Below are positions 18,211 to 27,969 of a stretch of 64,000 nt of DNA, one piece after another (within the stretch, counting starts at the first letter, position 1; each line of letters opens with the position of its first letter). The notes under the pieces are model-generated. The model was not told where the DNA came from and made no database searches. It was given only the letters and a program-made list of their open reading frames with translations. The DNA comes from Pirellulaceae bacterium (GTDB lineage Bacteria > Planctomycetota > Planctomycetia > Pirellulales > Pirellulaceae). A program made the translations under genes and the position numbers. The DNA is taken from positions 124,001-188,000 of the forward strand of contig JAQWSU010000033.1 of assembly GCA_029243025.1 (NCBI GenBank), in the 5' to 3' direction.

Positions 18211-19683
18211 TTAATTAAGCGGCATCACCTGCGACAACAATAGCGTGACCATCATGCTGACGACCCCCAACACAACGAGCATGGGTGTCCAGGTCTTCAG
18301 ACCTTCGGCTTCGGTCAGACCACCCATCTTGGTGAAGATCCAAAAACCACTATCGTTCATCCAGGAACCGACCAAGGAACCCGCACCAATTGCGGTCGCC
18401 AAATAGACGGTGGCAAAGGGCAGCTCAACCTCGGTAACGATCTCCGCCAGCATCGCAGAGGTAATAATCATTGCCGCGGTGCTTGAACCTTGAGCAAATT
18501 TCAGCACACTCGCAATGCCAAATCCAACAAACAGTATCAGAACACCGGACATGCTCTCCCCCCCAAACATATTCGTGGCGATATCACTGATAGCCGTACC
18601 GACATTTGCCGTTTTGAGCATAGCACCGAATGCTGACCCACCGGCTGTGATGAGGATGATCACGCCACCACTCATCAAGGACACTTCAACCAATCGGGCA
18701 AGCGTTTCTTTCGTCGGACGCCGTTGTTGCACGTAGACCCAGATCACGATTGCGGTCGACACCAAGAGTGCAAAGTTCGGATTTCCAAAGACCGCGGTGT
18801 AATGATTCAGTGACTTTGCAGTGGGTGCCAGCGTCGCCAGGACGCCGGTCTCGAGATTCGATATCGAACTCGTCGCAGTGTGGCAGGCGATCATGAACAC
18901 AGGCAAGACGACCGGCAACAGAGACATAAAGAGACCGGGCAATTCATCATCACTAAGCGGCTCCGGTTCCTCGTGTCCCGGAATGTCTCGCATCGGAATA
19001 TTATACATGCGATCCATGACACCAGCCGTCACAATCCCGGCGATAGCTGCGGGCAACGCGACGATGGCCCCAACCAAGATCATTTGGCCGAGGTCGATAT
19101 TGAGAGTCGCCGCCATCGTCAAGGGGCCCGGCGTCGGAGGAACAAGCGTGTGTGTAATCGCACCACCGGCGGTAATTGCTAGAATACATTTCAAATAATT
19201 ATTTCCCGTGCGCCGATAGAATGATCGCGCGAGCGGCACCAGCAGGTAGAACACCGTGTCGAAAAAGACCGGAACCGCCAGTACGTAACCGCTGCCCATG
19301 AGCGCCCACGGCGCGCGTTTTTCACCCAACAAACGCATGAAGGCCCGTACCACTCGATCTGCCGCACCGCTGTCCATCATCAGGGTACCGATCACAGCTG
19401 CCAGCGCGATCACGATCCCAATGCTACCGCAGGCATCTCCAAAGGCAGTAGCCACTCGTGAGATTGAATCCGCGGCAACTCGAAAACCGGACGGCTCCGG
19501 CAACTCTTCCGCTGAAATCTTCGCAATTTGTTCGTCCGTCATCCCTTCGTAGACCGGCTCAAACGCCAGTAGGCTAACCACCATGGCGGCTGTGATCAGA
19601 GCTATGAATGCGTGAACTCGCAGCCACATGATCATGCCAATTACCAACGCGATACCAATCGCCATTACAAGCAGTGGATGCAT
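18211..19683 (-). CDS. GntP family permease (gluconate/sugar-acid:H+ symporter type)
   Basis: This 490-residue inner-membrane transporter has about 12-14 hydrophobic segments spread over the whole length, beginning [20 protein letters not shown]. Family landmarks include [56 protein letters not shown] and [19 protein letters not shown] near the end. GntP proteins import gluconate or related hydroxy acids, which fits a bacterium with sugar-acid aldolase and mannonate-dehydratase-like genes nearby, though the exact substrate is not readable. A loop around residues 45-65 ([19 protein letters not shown]) is longer than in E. coli GntP. Confidence 0.9.
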   Translation of the reverse strand: MHPLLVMAIGIALVIGMIMWLRVHAFIALITAAMVVSLLAFEPVYEGMTDEQIAKISAEELPEPSGFRVAADSISRVATAFGDACGSIGIVIALAAVIGTLMMDSGAADRVVRAFMRLLGEKRAPWALMGSGYVLAVPVFFDTVFYLLVPLARSFYRRTGNNYLKCILAITAGGAITHTLVPPTPGPLTMAATLNIDLGQMILVGAIVALPAAIAGIVTAGVMDRMYNIPMRDIPGHEEPEPLSDDELPGLFMSLLPVVLPVFMIACHTATSSISNLETGVLATLAPTAKSLNHYTAVFGNPNFALLVSTAIVIWVYVQQRRPTKETLARLVEVSLMSGGVIILITAGGSAFGAMLKTANVGTAISDIATNMFGGESMSGVLILFVGFGIASVLKFAQGSSTAAMIITSAMLAEIVTEVELPFATVYLATAIGAGSLVGSWMNDSGFWIFTKMGGLTEAEGLKTWTPMLVVLGVVSMMVTLLLSQVMPLN

Positions 19684-19858
19684 TTCGACTCCTTACGGAC
19701 GCATAATCATGGACCTGTATTTGTCTCTCACGAGAGGCTCACGATTTTACCGACAGGTTGATTGCAAAGAAAGCGTAGCAGCATGCAGATCGGGCCCTAT
19801 TTTTGCGAAGGCGGAGTAGCCAGGAAAGCCACGTCGAGCCAGTTTGCCGGTGATCGCC

Positions 19859-20653
19859 TTAATCACGCGACAACACGCAGCGTAATCCCACCGCATCGTC
19901 ACGAAGATTGGCCGCTGCCGGTTTTCGATAACTGCTGGTGAGTTGCCCGGCAGCGTCCTTCCAGCTGCCACTCCTGAGGATTTTTCCCGGAGTTGCCTGG
20001 TCTGCCTGCCAAGCTGTTCCATCCACGGGTGCCCCCTCATAGGAATCGTGTGCCCCATCAGCAGTCCACTCCCAGAGGTAACCGTGCATGTCGTACAAAC
20101 CCCATGCATTGGGAGCCTTGGCTCCCACGGGCGGATCATTCCCGGCTGCGTTACCGGTAAACCACCCGTACGCCCCCAGTTTGGATTGATCGTCTCCGAA
20201 GGAGTAGACGGATTTAGTCCCCGCCCTGGCGGCATATTCCCACTCCGATTCACTGGGTAATCGAATCTGCTGCCCTGGCTCGATCAGCTTCGCCGCTCGC
20301 ATGAGTTGGGTCGCCTTTTCACAAAATGATTTCGCTTCGTTCCAGGAAATCATTTCGACCGAGTTTCGCGGCCCTTTCCAACGACTCGGATTATTCCCCA
20401 TCACGGCTTCCCAAAGATTTTGGGGCACCTCATATTTCGCCATCAAAAAAGGCTTCGCAAAGGTCACGATGCGAGTAGGTCGTTCGTTGTCGCCGCCTCC
20501 CGTTTCTCTGCCTTGTTGAAACGAAAGAGGAAAGTCGCCCATTCCTGGCGTGATCAAGACGAACTCATCACGAAAGGTTTTCAGAATCTGTGTTTGTGAA
20601 TTATCGTTCCACGTCACGGTTAGCGCTGCTGTGAGCAGGATTGGAGTCAACAT
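19859..20653 (-). CDS. Formylglycine-generating enzyme (SUMF1) family protein
   Basis: This 264-residue exported protein has a short signal peptide (MLTPILLTAALTVTW) and the SUMF1/FGE fold: KYEVPQNLWEAVMG, NSVEMISWNEAKSFCEKA, RLPSESEWEYAARAGT, GLYDMHGYLWEW, ILRSGSW and a GLRCVLSRD end. In true formylglycine-generating enzymes a Cys pair oxidises a sulfatase cysteine. Here the usual 'WEWC' cysteine is replaced (WEWTAD), so sulfatase activation is doubtful and a binding role is more likely. It follows the DUF1080 gene after 25 bases on the same strand, so the two are probably one operon. Confidence 0.87.
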   Translation of the reverse strand: MLTPILLTAALTVTWNDNSQTQILKTFRDEFVLITPGMGDFPLSFQQGRETGGGDNERPTRIVTFAKPFLMAKYEVPQNLWEAVMGNNPSRWKGPRNSVEMISWNEAKSFCEKATQLMRAAKLIEPGQQIRLPSESEWEYAARAGTKSVYSFGDDQSKLGAYGWFTGNAAGNDPPVGAKAPNAWGLYDMHGYLWEWTADGAHDSYEGAPVDGTAWQADQATPGKILRSGSWKDAAGQLTSSYRKPAAANLRDDAVGLRCVLSRD

Positions 20654-20678
20654 CTTGAGCTTTTTTCCTCTCTAAAAG

Positions 20679-21749
20679 TCACCTCGGTGATTCACTCTTT
20701 GCCGGCCGTTTCTCTCCCATGACATCTACGACAATACCGTCAAGCGAATCATCATCATCAAACTCAAAAAACACTTTCGCGAAAGTATTTTTGAAATCGA
20801 AGACGTTATTCGTCTTGGGGACGAGGTCAAAGAACCGCCCCTCCAGGCCTAATTGCAAGCCGCCGTTGTGTATCCTCGTTTCGTAGGGCTCGCCGCTACT
20901 ACGTCGAAACTTTCCCACGAATCGTTTTAGCTGTTGCGTGGGCAACTTGCGATTAGAAGTCACCTCGGCCAAACTACTGTACCGCGGAGTTTCCACCAAT
21001 TCTCGCACCCAAATATTTCGAAATCGAACCGGATTGCCGTGCTCTTGGAGTGTGATCGGTAATCGATTGGTATGAGCCTTGTACGGATCAAATCGCAACC
21101 AATTGGTCGGTCCCCACAACTCAAAATGGTCCTGCACGAGCACACCATTTTGAAAGACCGTCATGACAGCGGGTGACCGTAAATTCCCATCCGAGTCGAA
21201 ACGAGGTCGGCGAAATACGATATCGTAGCTTTGCCATTGACCGGGTGGCAAATTAGCATTCACCAGTGGAGGATTCTGGCCGTACATCGAAGCACATTGC
21301 CCGTCGGCATACGTTTCATTGTCAAATGAATCAAGAACCTGAACCTCATAGAGTCCCATCAAATAAACACCACTGTTTCCACGGTCCTGACTCGTTCCTT
21401 CCGGTGGATTTGGCGCGGCCCATTCAAGATGAAGCTGGACATCACCAAACGCCTTCTTTGACCGGTTCGGTCCACTCTCTGATGTGGGCATCATCGCGCC
21501 ACTCTTCAGCTCCCATTCGCTGGGGCCACCTTCCTCCGATTCCCACTCGGACAAATCAGAACCATCAAACAAAACCGTGGCATCCGACGGTGGCTTTCGA
21601 ACTCCTCCGATCGGCGAGGGTGTCACCACGGGTGGACGTGGCCGAGTCAAGTCATGGGCCCGCCATGGGGATTGTCCTTGTGCGAACACTGCCGAATCGA
21701 CAGCTAACAACGTTCCTAACAGAACTGCAAATCGAATAACGAAACTCAT
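20679..21749 (-). CDS. DUF1080 (3-keto-disaccharide hydrolase-type) exported protein
   Basis: This 356-residue protein has a signal peptide (FAVLLGTLLAVDSAVFA) and a DUF1080 concanavalin-like domain: TVLFDGSDLSEW, VQLHLEWAAP, NSGVYLMGLYEVQVLDS, GQWQSYDIVFRRP, TVFQNGVLVQDH and LPITLQEHGNPVRFRNIWV. Members act on sugars, some as 3-keto-glycoside hydrolases, outside the cytoplasm. About 90 C-terminal residues after the domain are not recognised. It precedes the SUMF1-type gene by 25 bases. A long divergent region (658 bases) separates it from the hydantoinase gene. Confidence 0.88.
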   Translation of the reverse strand: MSFVIRFAVLLGTLLAVDSAVFAQGQSPWRAHDLTRPRPPVVTPSPIGGVRKPPSDATVLFDGSDLSEWESEEGGPSEWELKSGAMMPTSESGPNRSKKAFGDVQLHLEWAAPNPPEGTSQDRGNSGVYLMGLYEVQVLDSFDNETYADGQCASMYGQNPPLVNANLPPGQWQSYDIVFRRPRFDSDGNLRSPAVMTVFQNGVLVQDHFELWGPTNWLRFDPYKAHTNRLPITLQEHGNPVRFRNIWVRELVETPRYSSLAEVTSNRKLPTQQLKRFVGKFRRSSGEPYETRIHNGGLQLGLEGRFFDLVPKTNNVFDFKNTFAKVFFEFDDDDSLDGIVVDVMGEKRPAKSESPR

Positions 21750-22407
21750 AGAGACTCCTGAAACTGCTATTCAACCGATGACGGTCACAAGAGATTCCTG
21801 TGCATTCTCACTGGCAAGCCACTAGTTTGCGCGTGCTGTTGCAACAAGGCAAGTCAAAATCCATCGCGTTCCACGCAACTTGCCCCCAGCAATCAAACGA
21901 TATTTAGTCGGTCTGAGATCAGCACCGCGACCAAGCTGCCGGGCTTGAACCTCAAGCACCCCATTCCGCCGTCTCGTTTAAAAGCGATTGCTGGAACCAA
22001 ACAGGCTCCGGACTTGTTGACGTTGTTTTTCCCGCTTGCCGATACACGACTACCCACCTCGCCTACCAATCGTCGTCACTCTATTCGCTCTGAATTAGCA
22101 GGCTCGCAGATTTTTTGAGGTGAAATCCGCCCGGTTTGCTTTGAACGGATGAACATGAATAGAAAACAGCTCGCCCTGCCGATCGTCGTCGTTGAAGACC
22201 ACGTATTGGAAAATTTTTCCAGTCAGGTAAATTCCACAAAAGGTTGGGTCCTTGATTAATTTGCCTCGGACAAACGGCCGAATTATATGCGATCGGGGCT
22301 CCCATCATCCATCGCTCGGCTGGCCTGATGATCAGATGCTCACAAGCGTGTAACAACCGGCAGGTGAGTGACGGCTCTGCTATGCTGAAGATTAAGGAGA
22401 AACGGAC
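21750..22407. other. 658-base divergent intergenic region
   Basis: This lies between the DUF1080 gene (minus) and the hydantoinase gene (plus). One 91-codon open frame occurs on the minus strand (22081-22356), but its composition is not protein-like and it has no recognisable family. The region should include promoters for both flanking genes. AAGGAG lies about 8 bases before the hydantoinase ATG and is a good ribosome binding site. Confidence 0.5.
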
Positions 22408-23790
22408 ATGGCTTTGTTAATTCGAAATGGCGAAATCGTCACAGCCAGCGAACGCTATCATGCCGATATTTGGTGCGAAGGGGAGACGATCACCGCGATC
22501 GGTCCCAATTTATCCGCCCCGGCTGGCACCCCGGTCATCGATGCAACCGGGAAATATATTTTCCCTGGTTTCATTGATCCCCACGTGCATATTTACCTGC
22601 CCTTCATGGGTACCTACGCAAAAGACACCTACCGCACGGCGAGCCAGGCCGCACTGATCGGCGGAACGACCACACTGATCGAGATGATCTGTCCAGCGCG
22701 TGACGACGATCCTATTGCGGCGTTTGAGTTATGGCGTTCAAAGGCGATCGGTGAATCGGCTTGCGATTTCAGCTTCCATATGGGAGTCACCCGCTTCGAC
22801 GAACAGACCGCCAAGCAATTAAAAACGATCGTCTCTCAAGGCATCACCTCCTTAAAAGTGTTCCTTGCCTATCAGGGGGCTTTTGGGATTGATGACACCG
22901 AACTGTACGAGACATTACGTTTCGCCAAACAAGAAGGGCTGATCGTCACCGCACATTGTGAAAATGCGGCGCTCGTCGCTCGTTTGCAACAGCAGTTTCT
23001 GGCTGCAGGCAAAACCGGTCCCGAATACCACGAACCTTCCCGGCCGAAGCGAGTCGAGGCGGAAGGTGTCCATCACTTGATGACCTTTGCAGAATTAACA
23101 GGTGCAAAAACTTACATTGTGCACTTAAGCTGCCAAGACGCGCTGGAAGCGGCCGTTAACGCGCGGCAACGGGGAGTCGACGTAACCGTGGAAACGCTGA
23201 TTCAGTATCTACTACTCGATCAATCCCTGTGCGAACTGCCTGACTTTGAAGGGGCGAAATATGTCATGTCACCTCCCTTACGTGACCAGGCTCAGCACGA
23301 CCACCTTTGGAATGGGCTGCGAAACGGCACCATTTCTACGCTCGCCACGGACCATGCGCCCTTTGACTTCAAGAAGCAAAAGGAGATGGGACGCGACAAC
23401 TTCACGCTCATCCCGAATGGTATTCCATCACTTGAGGATCGTGTGAATCTATTTTACACCCATGGTGTCGCAACCGACCGCATCGACCTCCATCGGTTTG
23501 TGGATGCGGCGAGTACTCAAGCCGCCAAAGTGTTTGGCATGTTCCCCCAGAAAGGCACCATCCAGATCAGTGGCGACGCGGACTTAGTGGTCTACGATCC
23601 TGATTACCGAGGAACTATTTCGGCCGCGACGCAATCGATCAATGTCGATTACAGCGCTTTTGAAGGGTTTGCAATTCAAGGTCGTCCCGCCGCCGTTACC
23701 GTTCGCGGCCAAGTTCAAGCGGTCAATGGGAAGTTCGTCGGCCAGTTGGGCCATGGGCAAATGGTCGATCGTGTTCCCGCACATTCGTAA
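22408..23790 (+). CDS. hydA: Dihydropyrimidinase / D-hydantoinase
   Basis: This 460-residue binuclear-metal amidohydrolase opens dihydrouracil or dihydrothymine to N-carbamoyl-beta-amino acids, step two of reductive pyrimidine catabolism. Visible motifs are PGFIDPHVHIYLP with the HxH pair (about residue 60), TSLKVFLAYQ with the lysine that is carboxylated to bridge the metals (about residue 150), VTAHCENA and YIVHLSC with metal His residues, and ATDHAPF with the catalytic Asp. The length is typical. It sits beside genes for the other steps: PreA-like dehydrogenase, beta-ureidopropionase, aminotransferase, permease and semialdehyde dehydrogenase. It converges with preA, only 21 bases away. Confidence 0.92.
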   Translation: MALLIRNGEIVTASERYHADIWCEGETITAIGPNLSAPAGTPVIDATGKYIFPGFIDPHVHIYLPFMGTYAKDTYRTASQAALIGGTTTLIEMICPARDDDPIAAFELWRSKAIGESACDFSFHMGVTRFDEQTAKQLKTIVSQGITSLKVFLAYQGAFGIDDTELYETLRFAKQEGLIVTAHCENAALVARLQQQFLAAGKTGPEYHEPSRPKRVEAEGVHHLMTFAELTGAKTYIVHLSCQDALEAAVNARQRGVDVTVETLIQYLLLDQSLCELPDFEGAKYVMSPPLRDQAQHDHLWNGLRNGTISTLATDHAPFDFKKQKEMGRDNFTLIPNGIPSLEDRVNLFYTHGVATDRIDLHRFVDAASTQAAKVFGMFPQKGTIQISGDADLVVYDPDYRGTISAATQSINVDYSAFEGFAIQGRPAAVTVRGQVQAVNGKFVGQLGHGQMVDRVPAHS

Positions 23791-23811
23791 GCAAAATCGT
23801 GGTTTGCCCTG

Positions 23812-24948
23812 CTAGTCGGATGTTTGGTCCCGTGCCAACGCGTCCGTCTGATCGACAAACTCGTCACCCGTCCACTGTTCGTCTGCAGTGATCATCTTTC
23901 CCTTCTTGGCACGTTCGGCGGCTTTCGCCTCTTGCTGTCGCCTGACCAAATCGGAATGCGTGGTAAAAAAGGGCAAACTTTGTCCTTTGAAATCGGCAAC
24001 GGAGTCAAACCCATGTTGCTCCATAAACGCCAGTAAATCCTCGCACATCCCTTGAATACAGCCATATCCCATTTTCATCACACCGGTGCAGACCTGCACC
24101 GTGTCGCAACCTAGCAAGATAAACTGGGCTGCATCGCGCCCCGTTTCGATGCCACCGATACCGCTCAGCGTACGACCTGGAAATTCCGTTTGGATCAGGG
24201 TCGCAATTTCCATGCACATTCGCAGCGCGATCGGCCGAACTGCTTTACAAGAATAGCCTCCCACGGTGGTGTAACCTTCCACGGTGGGCTCGGGGCGAAG
24301 CGTATCGAGGTTGACCCCCAAGACGCTCCGAATCGTGTTGATCGCACTCACACCCTGGCAACCTGCCTCGAACGCCGCAGCGACAGGATCCTCAATCCGG
24401 GTGATGTTGGGAGTCATCTTCGCCCAAACGGGAACCTTGGCGGCCTCCATCACCCATTCAGACACTTCCCGAAGAATCTGTGGGTCTTCGCCCATGGCGG
24501 AGCCCATTTTGCGTTCCGGCAAACCATGCGGACAACTGAAATTCAACTCGAACGCATCGACGCCCGCATCCTGACACCTTTCCACAATTTCAATCCAAGC
24601 ATCCCTTCTGTATTCTTCCATGATGGAACAAATCAATGCCCGATCGGGATGTGAATCCTTAATGCGTTTGAATTCGTCAATCCAGGTTTCGAACGGCCTA
24701 TCACTGATCAACTCGATATTTTCCCATCCATAAATCTCATTCGTTTTCTCGGAACGAAGCCGCGCGTACCGCGGATAGACGTTATGGACTTTGTCCGCCT
24801 CCAAAGCGACCGTTTTGCAGATTACTCCGCCCCATCCCTCGTCAAAAGCGCGGCAGATAACATTCGCGTTGGTACCCGGAGGTCCCGATCCAATAATAAA
24901 TGGGTTGGGCAGGTTAAGACCATCCACCGAGCAGTTAAGGCTTGCCAT
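23812..24948 (-). CDS. preA: Dihydropyrimidine dehydrogenase catalytic subunit, PreA-like
   Basis: This 378-residue FMN-dependent TIM-barrel protein resembles PreA and the C-terminal half of mammalian DPD, which reduces uracil/thymine. Motifs are NPFIIGSGPPGTN, GVICKTVALEADKV, FELNFSCPHGLPERKMG with the catalytic Cys in the mobile loop, PVWAKMTPNIT, AINTIRSV, and GIGGIETGRDAAQFILLGCDTVQ at the FMN phosphate. E. coli PreA (about 411 residues) ends in a two-cluster [4Fe-4S] ferredoxin domain; here the C-terminus has no CxxCxxC motif. No PreT-type flavoprotein gene is in the window, so the electron path is unclear. Met at 24948 starts MASLNCSVDGL; four extra codons are possible upstream. Confidence 0.88.
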   Translation of the reverse strand: MASLNCSVDGLNLPNPFIIGSGPPGTNANVICRAFDEGWGGVICKTVALEADKVHNVYPRYARLRSEKTNEIYGWENIELISDRPFETWIDEFKRIKDSHPDRALICSIMEEYRRDAWIEIVERCQDAGVDAFELNFSCPHGLPERKMGSAMGEDPQILREVSEWVMEAAKVPVWAKMTPNITRIEDPVAAAFEAGCQGVSAINTIRSVLGVNLDTLRPEPTVEGYTTVGGYSCKAVRPIALRMCMEIATLIQTEFPGRTLSGIGGIETGRDAAQFILLGCDTVQVCTGVMKMGYGCIQGMCEDLLAFMEQHGFDSVADFKGQSLPFFTTHSDLVRRQQEAKAAERAKKGKMITADEQWTGDEFVDQTDALARDQTSD

Positions 24949-25037
24949 TTTTCCCCTCATTCCTCTTACAGCACGACATCACATCTATTTCAAAATCGTC
25001 TTGTTACCGCAGGCGCGTTGTGATTTCAAGCAATCTC

Positions 25038-26405
25038 TCAATCAGCCACCGCAACAATACCAAGCGCTTCGTCCAAACAAGCAATCATAAAGTCCGCATC
25101 ATCTTTGCTAATGCACATTGGCGGCTTAATTCGCAAGGTATTTCCGTGGAGCCCTCCCTTGCCTAACAGTAAGCCACGTTCCTTTGTCAGTTCAAGCACC
25201 TCCGCACAAGCTGCTGTGGCGGGCTCTTTGTTCAATCGATCTCTAACTAATTCGACACCCAGCATCAGTCCCAACCCGCGAACATCACCGATCATTTCAT
25301 GTTTTTGTTGCAGCGCAATGAGTGCTTGTTTTAAATGGCTTCCCACCTGCAAAGCATTGTGCTGCAAACCCTCGCTATCGATCACTTCGAGCGTTGCCAA
25401 TCCCTGGATCATACTGACCGGGTTCCCACCAAAAGTATTGAAATGGGTCCGATTCGCCGCCATCTTCGCGATTTCGGGGCGAGTGCTGACCGCTGCCAAC
25501 GGAACACCGTTTCCAATCCCTTTGGCCATCGTAACGATGTCTGGCGTTACGCCCCAGTTTTCATGAGACCAGTAATGCTTACCGGTCCGGCCGAATCCGC
25601 CTTGAACCTCGTCAGCAATACATAATCCGCCATGTTCTCGAACCAAATCATAGATGATGCCGAAGAATTCGGCCGGCGGCGTAACCGCTCCACCCACGCC
25701 TTGAATCGGTTCGCCGATAAAACAAGCAATTTCACCCGGCGTTTGATACTGAATTACATTCTTGAAATCGTGCGCGCATTTCACATCACAGCTGGGGTAC
25801 TCCAAGCCGAATGGGCAACGGTAGCAGTATCCTGCCTGACTGTGGTGAATATTTAGGGAAGGGTTGCTCTTAAACTTCCAACTTCCGTGTGCTGTTAAAC
25901 TCATTGGCACGGACGTTCCTCCGTGATAACTGTTGGAAAGCGCCACAACATCCTGATTGCCTGTGAATTCGCGAGCCGAGAGAATAGCTAATTCATTGGC
26001 TTCACTTCCTGAGTTCGTGAAATAAGACTGGCTCAATCCGGCCGGCATTTTCGCCGCCAGTTTCTCTGCCATTAGGCCGATGGACGGATGCAGATAGATC
26101 GTCGTGGTGTGTTGCAATGTCCCCAGCTGTTCCTGGACTTTTTCCACGACTTTCGGATGGCAATGGCCCACACTGATCGTGACGATGCCCGCAAAGCCAT
26201 CCAGATAACGTTTCCCCGTCTCGTCATAGACATACTGCATGTGCCCTTCGACGATCATCAGGGGATCGCGATAGTAACGAACGACGCCCGGCGACACATA
26301 CTGCTGACGCAGCGCTAACACCTCCTGCCGTGTCGGACCTTGATAAGGTGTCGCTTGGTGATTCGACACCGGCAATTTGACTTGGTTTTGTCGCTTGGCA
26401 CTCAT
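25038..26405 (-). CDS. Class III aminotransferase, AGXT2-like (probable beta-alanine transaminase)
   Basis: This 455-residue PLP enzyme, by context, converts beta-alanine or beta-aminoisobutyrate to (methyl)malonate semialdehyde. Visible motifs are RYLDGFAGIVTISVGHCHP, FTNSGSEANELA, SNSYHGGTS, CIADEVQGGFGRTG with the PLP Asp, TMAKGIGNG with the Schiff-base lysine, and NTFGGNPVS. The cysteine-rich insert CYRCPFGLEYPSCDVKC is characteristic of the AGXT2 alanine-glyoxylate/beta-alanine branch. It lies between the NCS2 permease gene (57 bases upstream) and preA (89 bases downstream) on the same strand, consistent with one operon for pyrimidine breakdown. Confidence 0.9.
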   Translation of the reverse strand: MSAKRQNQVKLPVSNHQATPYQGPTRQEVLALRQQYVSPGVVRYYRDPLMIVEGHMQYVYDETGKRYLDGFAGIVTISVGHCHPKVVEKVQEQLGTLQHTTTIYLHPSIGLMAEKLAAKMPAGLSQSYFTNSGSEANELAILSAREFTGNQDVVALSNSYHGGTSVPMSLTAHGSWKFKSNPSLNIHHSQAGYCYRCPFGLEYPSCDVKCAHDFKNVIQYQTPGEIACFIGEPIQGVGGAVTPPAEFFGIIYDLVREHGGLCIADEVQGGFGRTGKHYWSHENWGVTPDIVTMAKGIGNGVPLAAVSTRPEIAKMAANRTHFNTFGGNPVSMIQGLATLEVIDSEGLQHNALQVGSHLKQALIALQQKHEMIGDVRGLGLMLGVELVRDRLNKEPATAACAEVLELTKERGLLLGKGGLHGNTLRIKPPMCISKDDADFMIACLDEALGIVAVAD

Positions 26406-26462
26406 CTTATCCTTCCGTTCCTACCGCGGATAGTGATAACGTGGGGAGGTTTCCCTCCGCAA

Positions 26463-27920
26463 TTATGGCTCCAAACCACGTTCTTGCACGGTTCCGGGAA
26501 TCAGATTGTCCAGGACGATGCCTAACAGTGCGGCGACCGCCATTCCGGTGCTACCGATTGCCTTCACAATTTCGGCGAAAACAGCGGGCATTGCATCAAG
26601 CAACGGCTGAGGCCCCGGGGGATAGAGTTCTGTTGTCGATCCATCGAAGAAGGCTGGGACACTTAGCCCCATGAAAAGGCTAAAACCGGCGATGAACAGA
26701 TTTCGATCACTATGCAGATCTGCCTTGGAGAGTTGTTGGATACCTACGGCGGCTATCAGACCGAACAAGGAACAGTAAAGTCCCCCCACAACCGGACCTG
26801 GAATGGCGGCTGAAATCGCACCAAACTTTCCGAAGATGCCTAGAAACACGAGTAACAGCGCCGCCACTTGCACCACGAAGCGGCTACCAACCTTCGTCAA
26901 ACCTACTACGCCAATATTCTCGGAGTAACTGGTGGAGCTGAATCCACCTAAAAAGCTCGTCAGTAGACATCCGATCCCTTCGCAGCCAATTCCTCGCGAA
27001 ATCTGCTTCGGCGTTGGATCTCCGGCTCCCGCCATTCGGGAACAAGCATGATAATCACCAAAGGATTCCACCATGGAGGCGAGATAACCGGCTAATGCAG
27101 CAACGATGAATCCCAAGCTAAATTGCGGTGCACCCCACGGCATCACGACGTCGTTGATACGCCATCGGACCCAAGGACTGTTTTCCACGGCAGACAAATC
27201 GACACGGGCCGGATGAGCCGCAATCATTTTCCCGTCCGCCTGTTCGGCAGCAGCGTGATAAACACCAGTCGCCGAAAGTAGCCAACAGAGCGTGACCACG
27301 GCGATCATCGCGAGCAACACAGGAAACATGAGAAATAGCCGAATGCGTGGTGCCAACACGAGAGCAAAAACAACGACTAACACAATGGTGAGCAACCCCG
27401 TTGGCCAGTGTGCGGCTGCTTTGGGTGCCCCATGTTTGAACAATGCCAACCCAATCAACATAATCACGGGGCCGACAACAACGGGACTGAGATAACGACG
27501 CAGCGCTCCCACAAGCCCGCTAAATCCGACCGCGATTTCGAGCACCGCACCCACCATAATGGCACCGGCAATATACTGCATCATCACCGCGGCAGACCAA
27601 CCTTCTGACTTGCCCGCGTCAATCACGGCAAAGAAAGCAGCAAGAAAGCTGAACGAGATCCCCTGCACAATTGGCAAACGACTTCCTACTGTTGTTTGCA
27701 ACAACGTTGCCAGTCCGCTGCACAACATCACAGACGAGATGAGCAGACTAATTTGCTGCCTGTCCATCCCCATGCTGGGGCCGAGCAGCAACGGCACCGA
27801 GACGGTAGCGCCAAACATCGTCAATACGTGCTGCAAGGCGAGCACGATTGCATGAGGCCAGGGAGGCCGCTCCTCCAAGCCGTAGACCAAGGTAGATTTT
27901 GGCTGCTGCGAAGATGCCAT
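26463..27920 (-). CDS. NCS2 family nucleobase permease (uracil/xanthine type)
   Basis: This 485-residue membrane protein has about 14 hydrophobic segments. Family features are the N-terminal ALQHVLTMFGATVSVPLLLG, the motif after TM1, SYSENIGVVGLTKVGSR (the NAT signature, with ENIG preceding GLTK) and GPVVGGLYCSLFG. A loop near residues 215-255 is longer than in E. coli UraA. Context, between aminotransferase and beta-ureidopropionase genes, makes uracil/thymine or a dihydropyrimidine the most likely cargo, by proton symport; xanthine or urate cannot be excluded by sequence. It begins 49 bases after the ureidopropionase stop. Confidence 0.88.
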   Translation of the reverse strand: MASSQQPKSTLVYGLEERPPWPHAIVLALQHVLTMFGATVSVPLLLGPSMGMDRQQISLLISSVMLCSGLATLLQTTVGSRLPIVQGISFSFLAAFFAVIDAGKSEGWSAAVMMQYIAGAIMVGAVLEIAVGFSGLVGALRRYLSPVVVGPVIMLIGLALFKHGAPKAAAHWPTGLLTIVLVVVFALVLAPRIRLFLMFPVLLAMIAVVTLCWLLSATGVYHAAAEQADGKMIAAHPARVDLSAVENSPWVRWRINDVVMPWGAPQFSLGFIVAALAGYLASMVESFGDYHACSRMAGAGDPTPKQISRGIGCEGIGCLLTSFLGGFSSTSYSENIGVVGLTKVGSRFVVQVAALLLVFLGIFGKFGAISAAIPGPVVGGLYCSLFGLIAAVGIQQLSKADLHSDRNLFIAGFSLFMGLSVPAFFDGSTTELYPPGPQPLLDAMPAVFAEIVKAIGSTGMAVAALLGIVLDNLIPGTVQERGLEP

Positions 27921-27969
27921 GCGTTTTTCTCATTGCAACTCAAGCCCCACCCGCGCGATGTGCGATGCC

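Noticed and set aside
22081-22356. A 91-codon minus-strand open frame in the divergent region before hydantoinase
   Set aside because: No family resemblance, no ribosome binding site that I can see and a random-looking composition.
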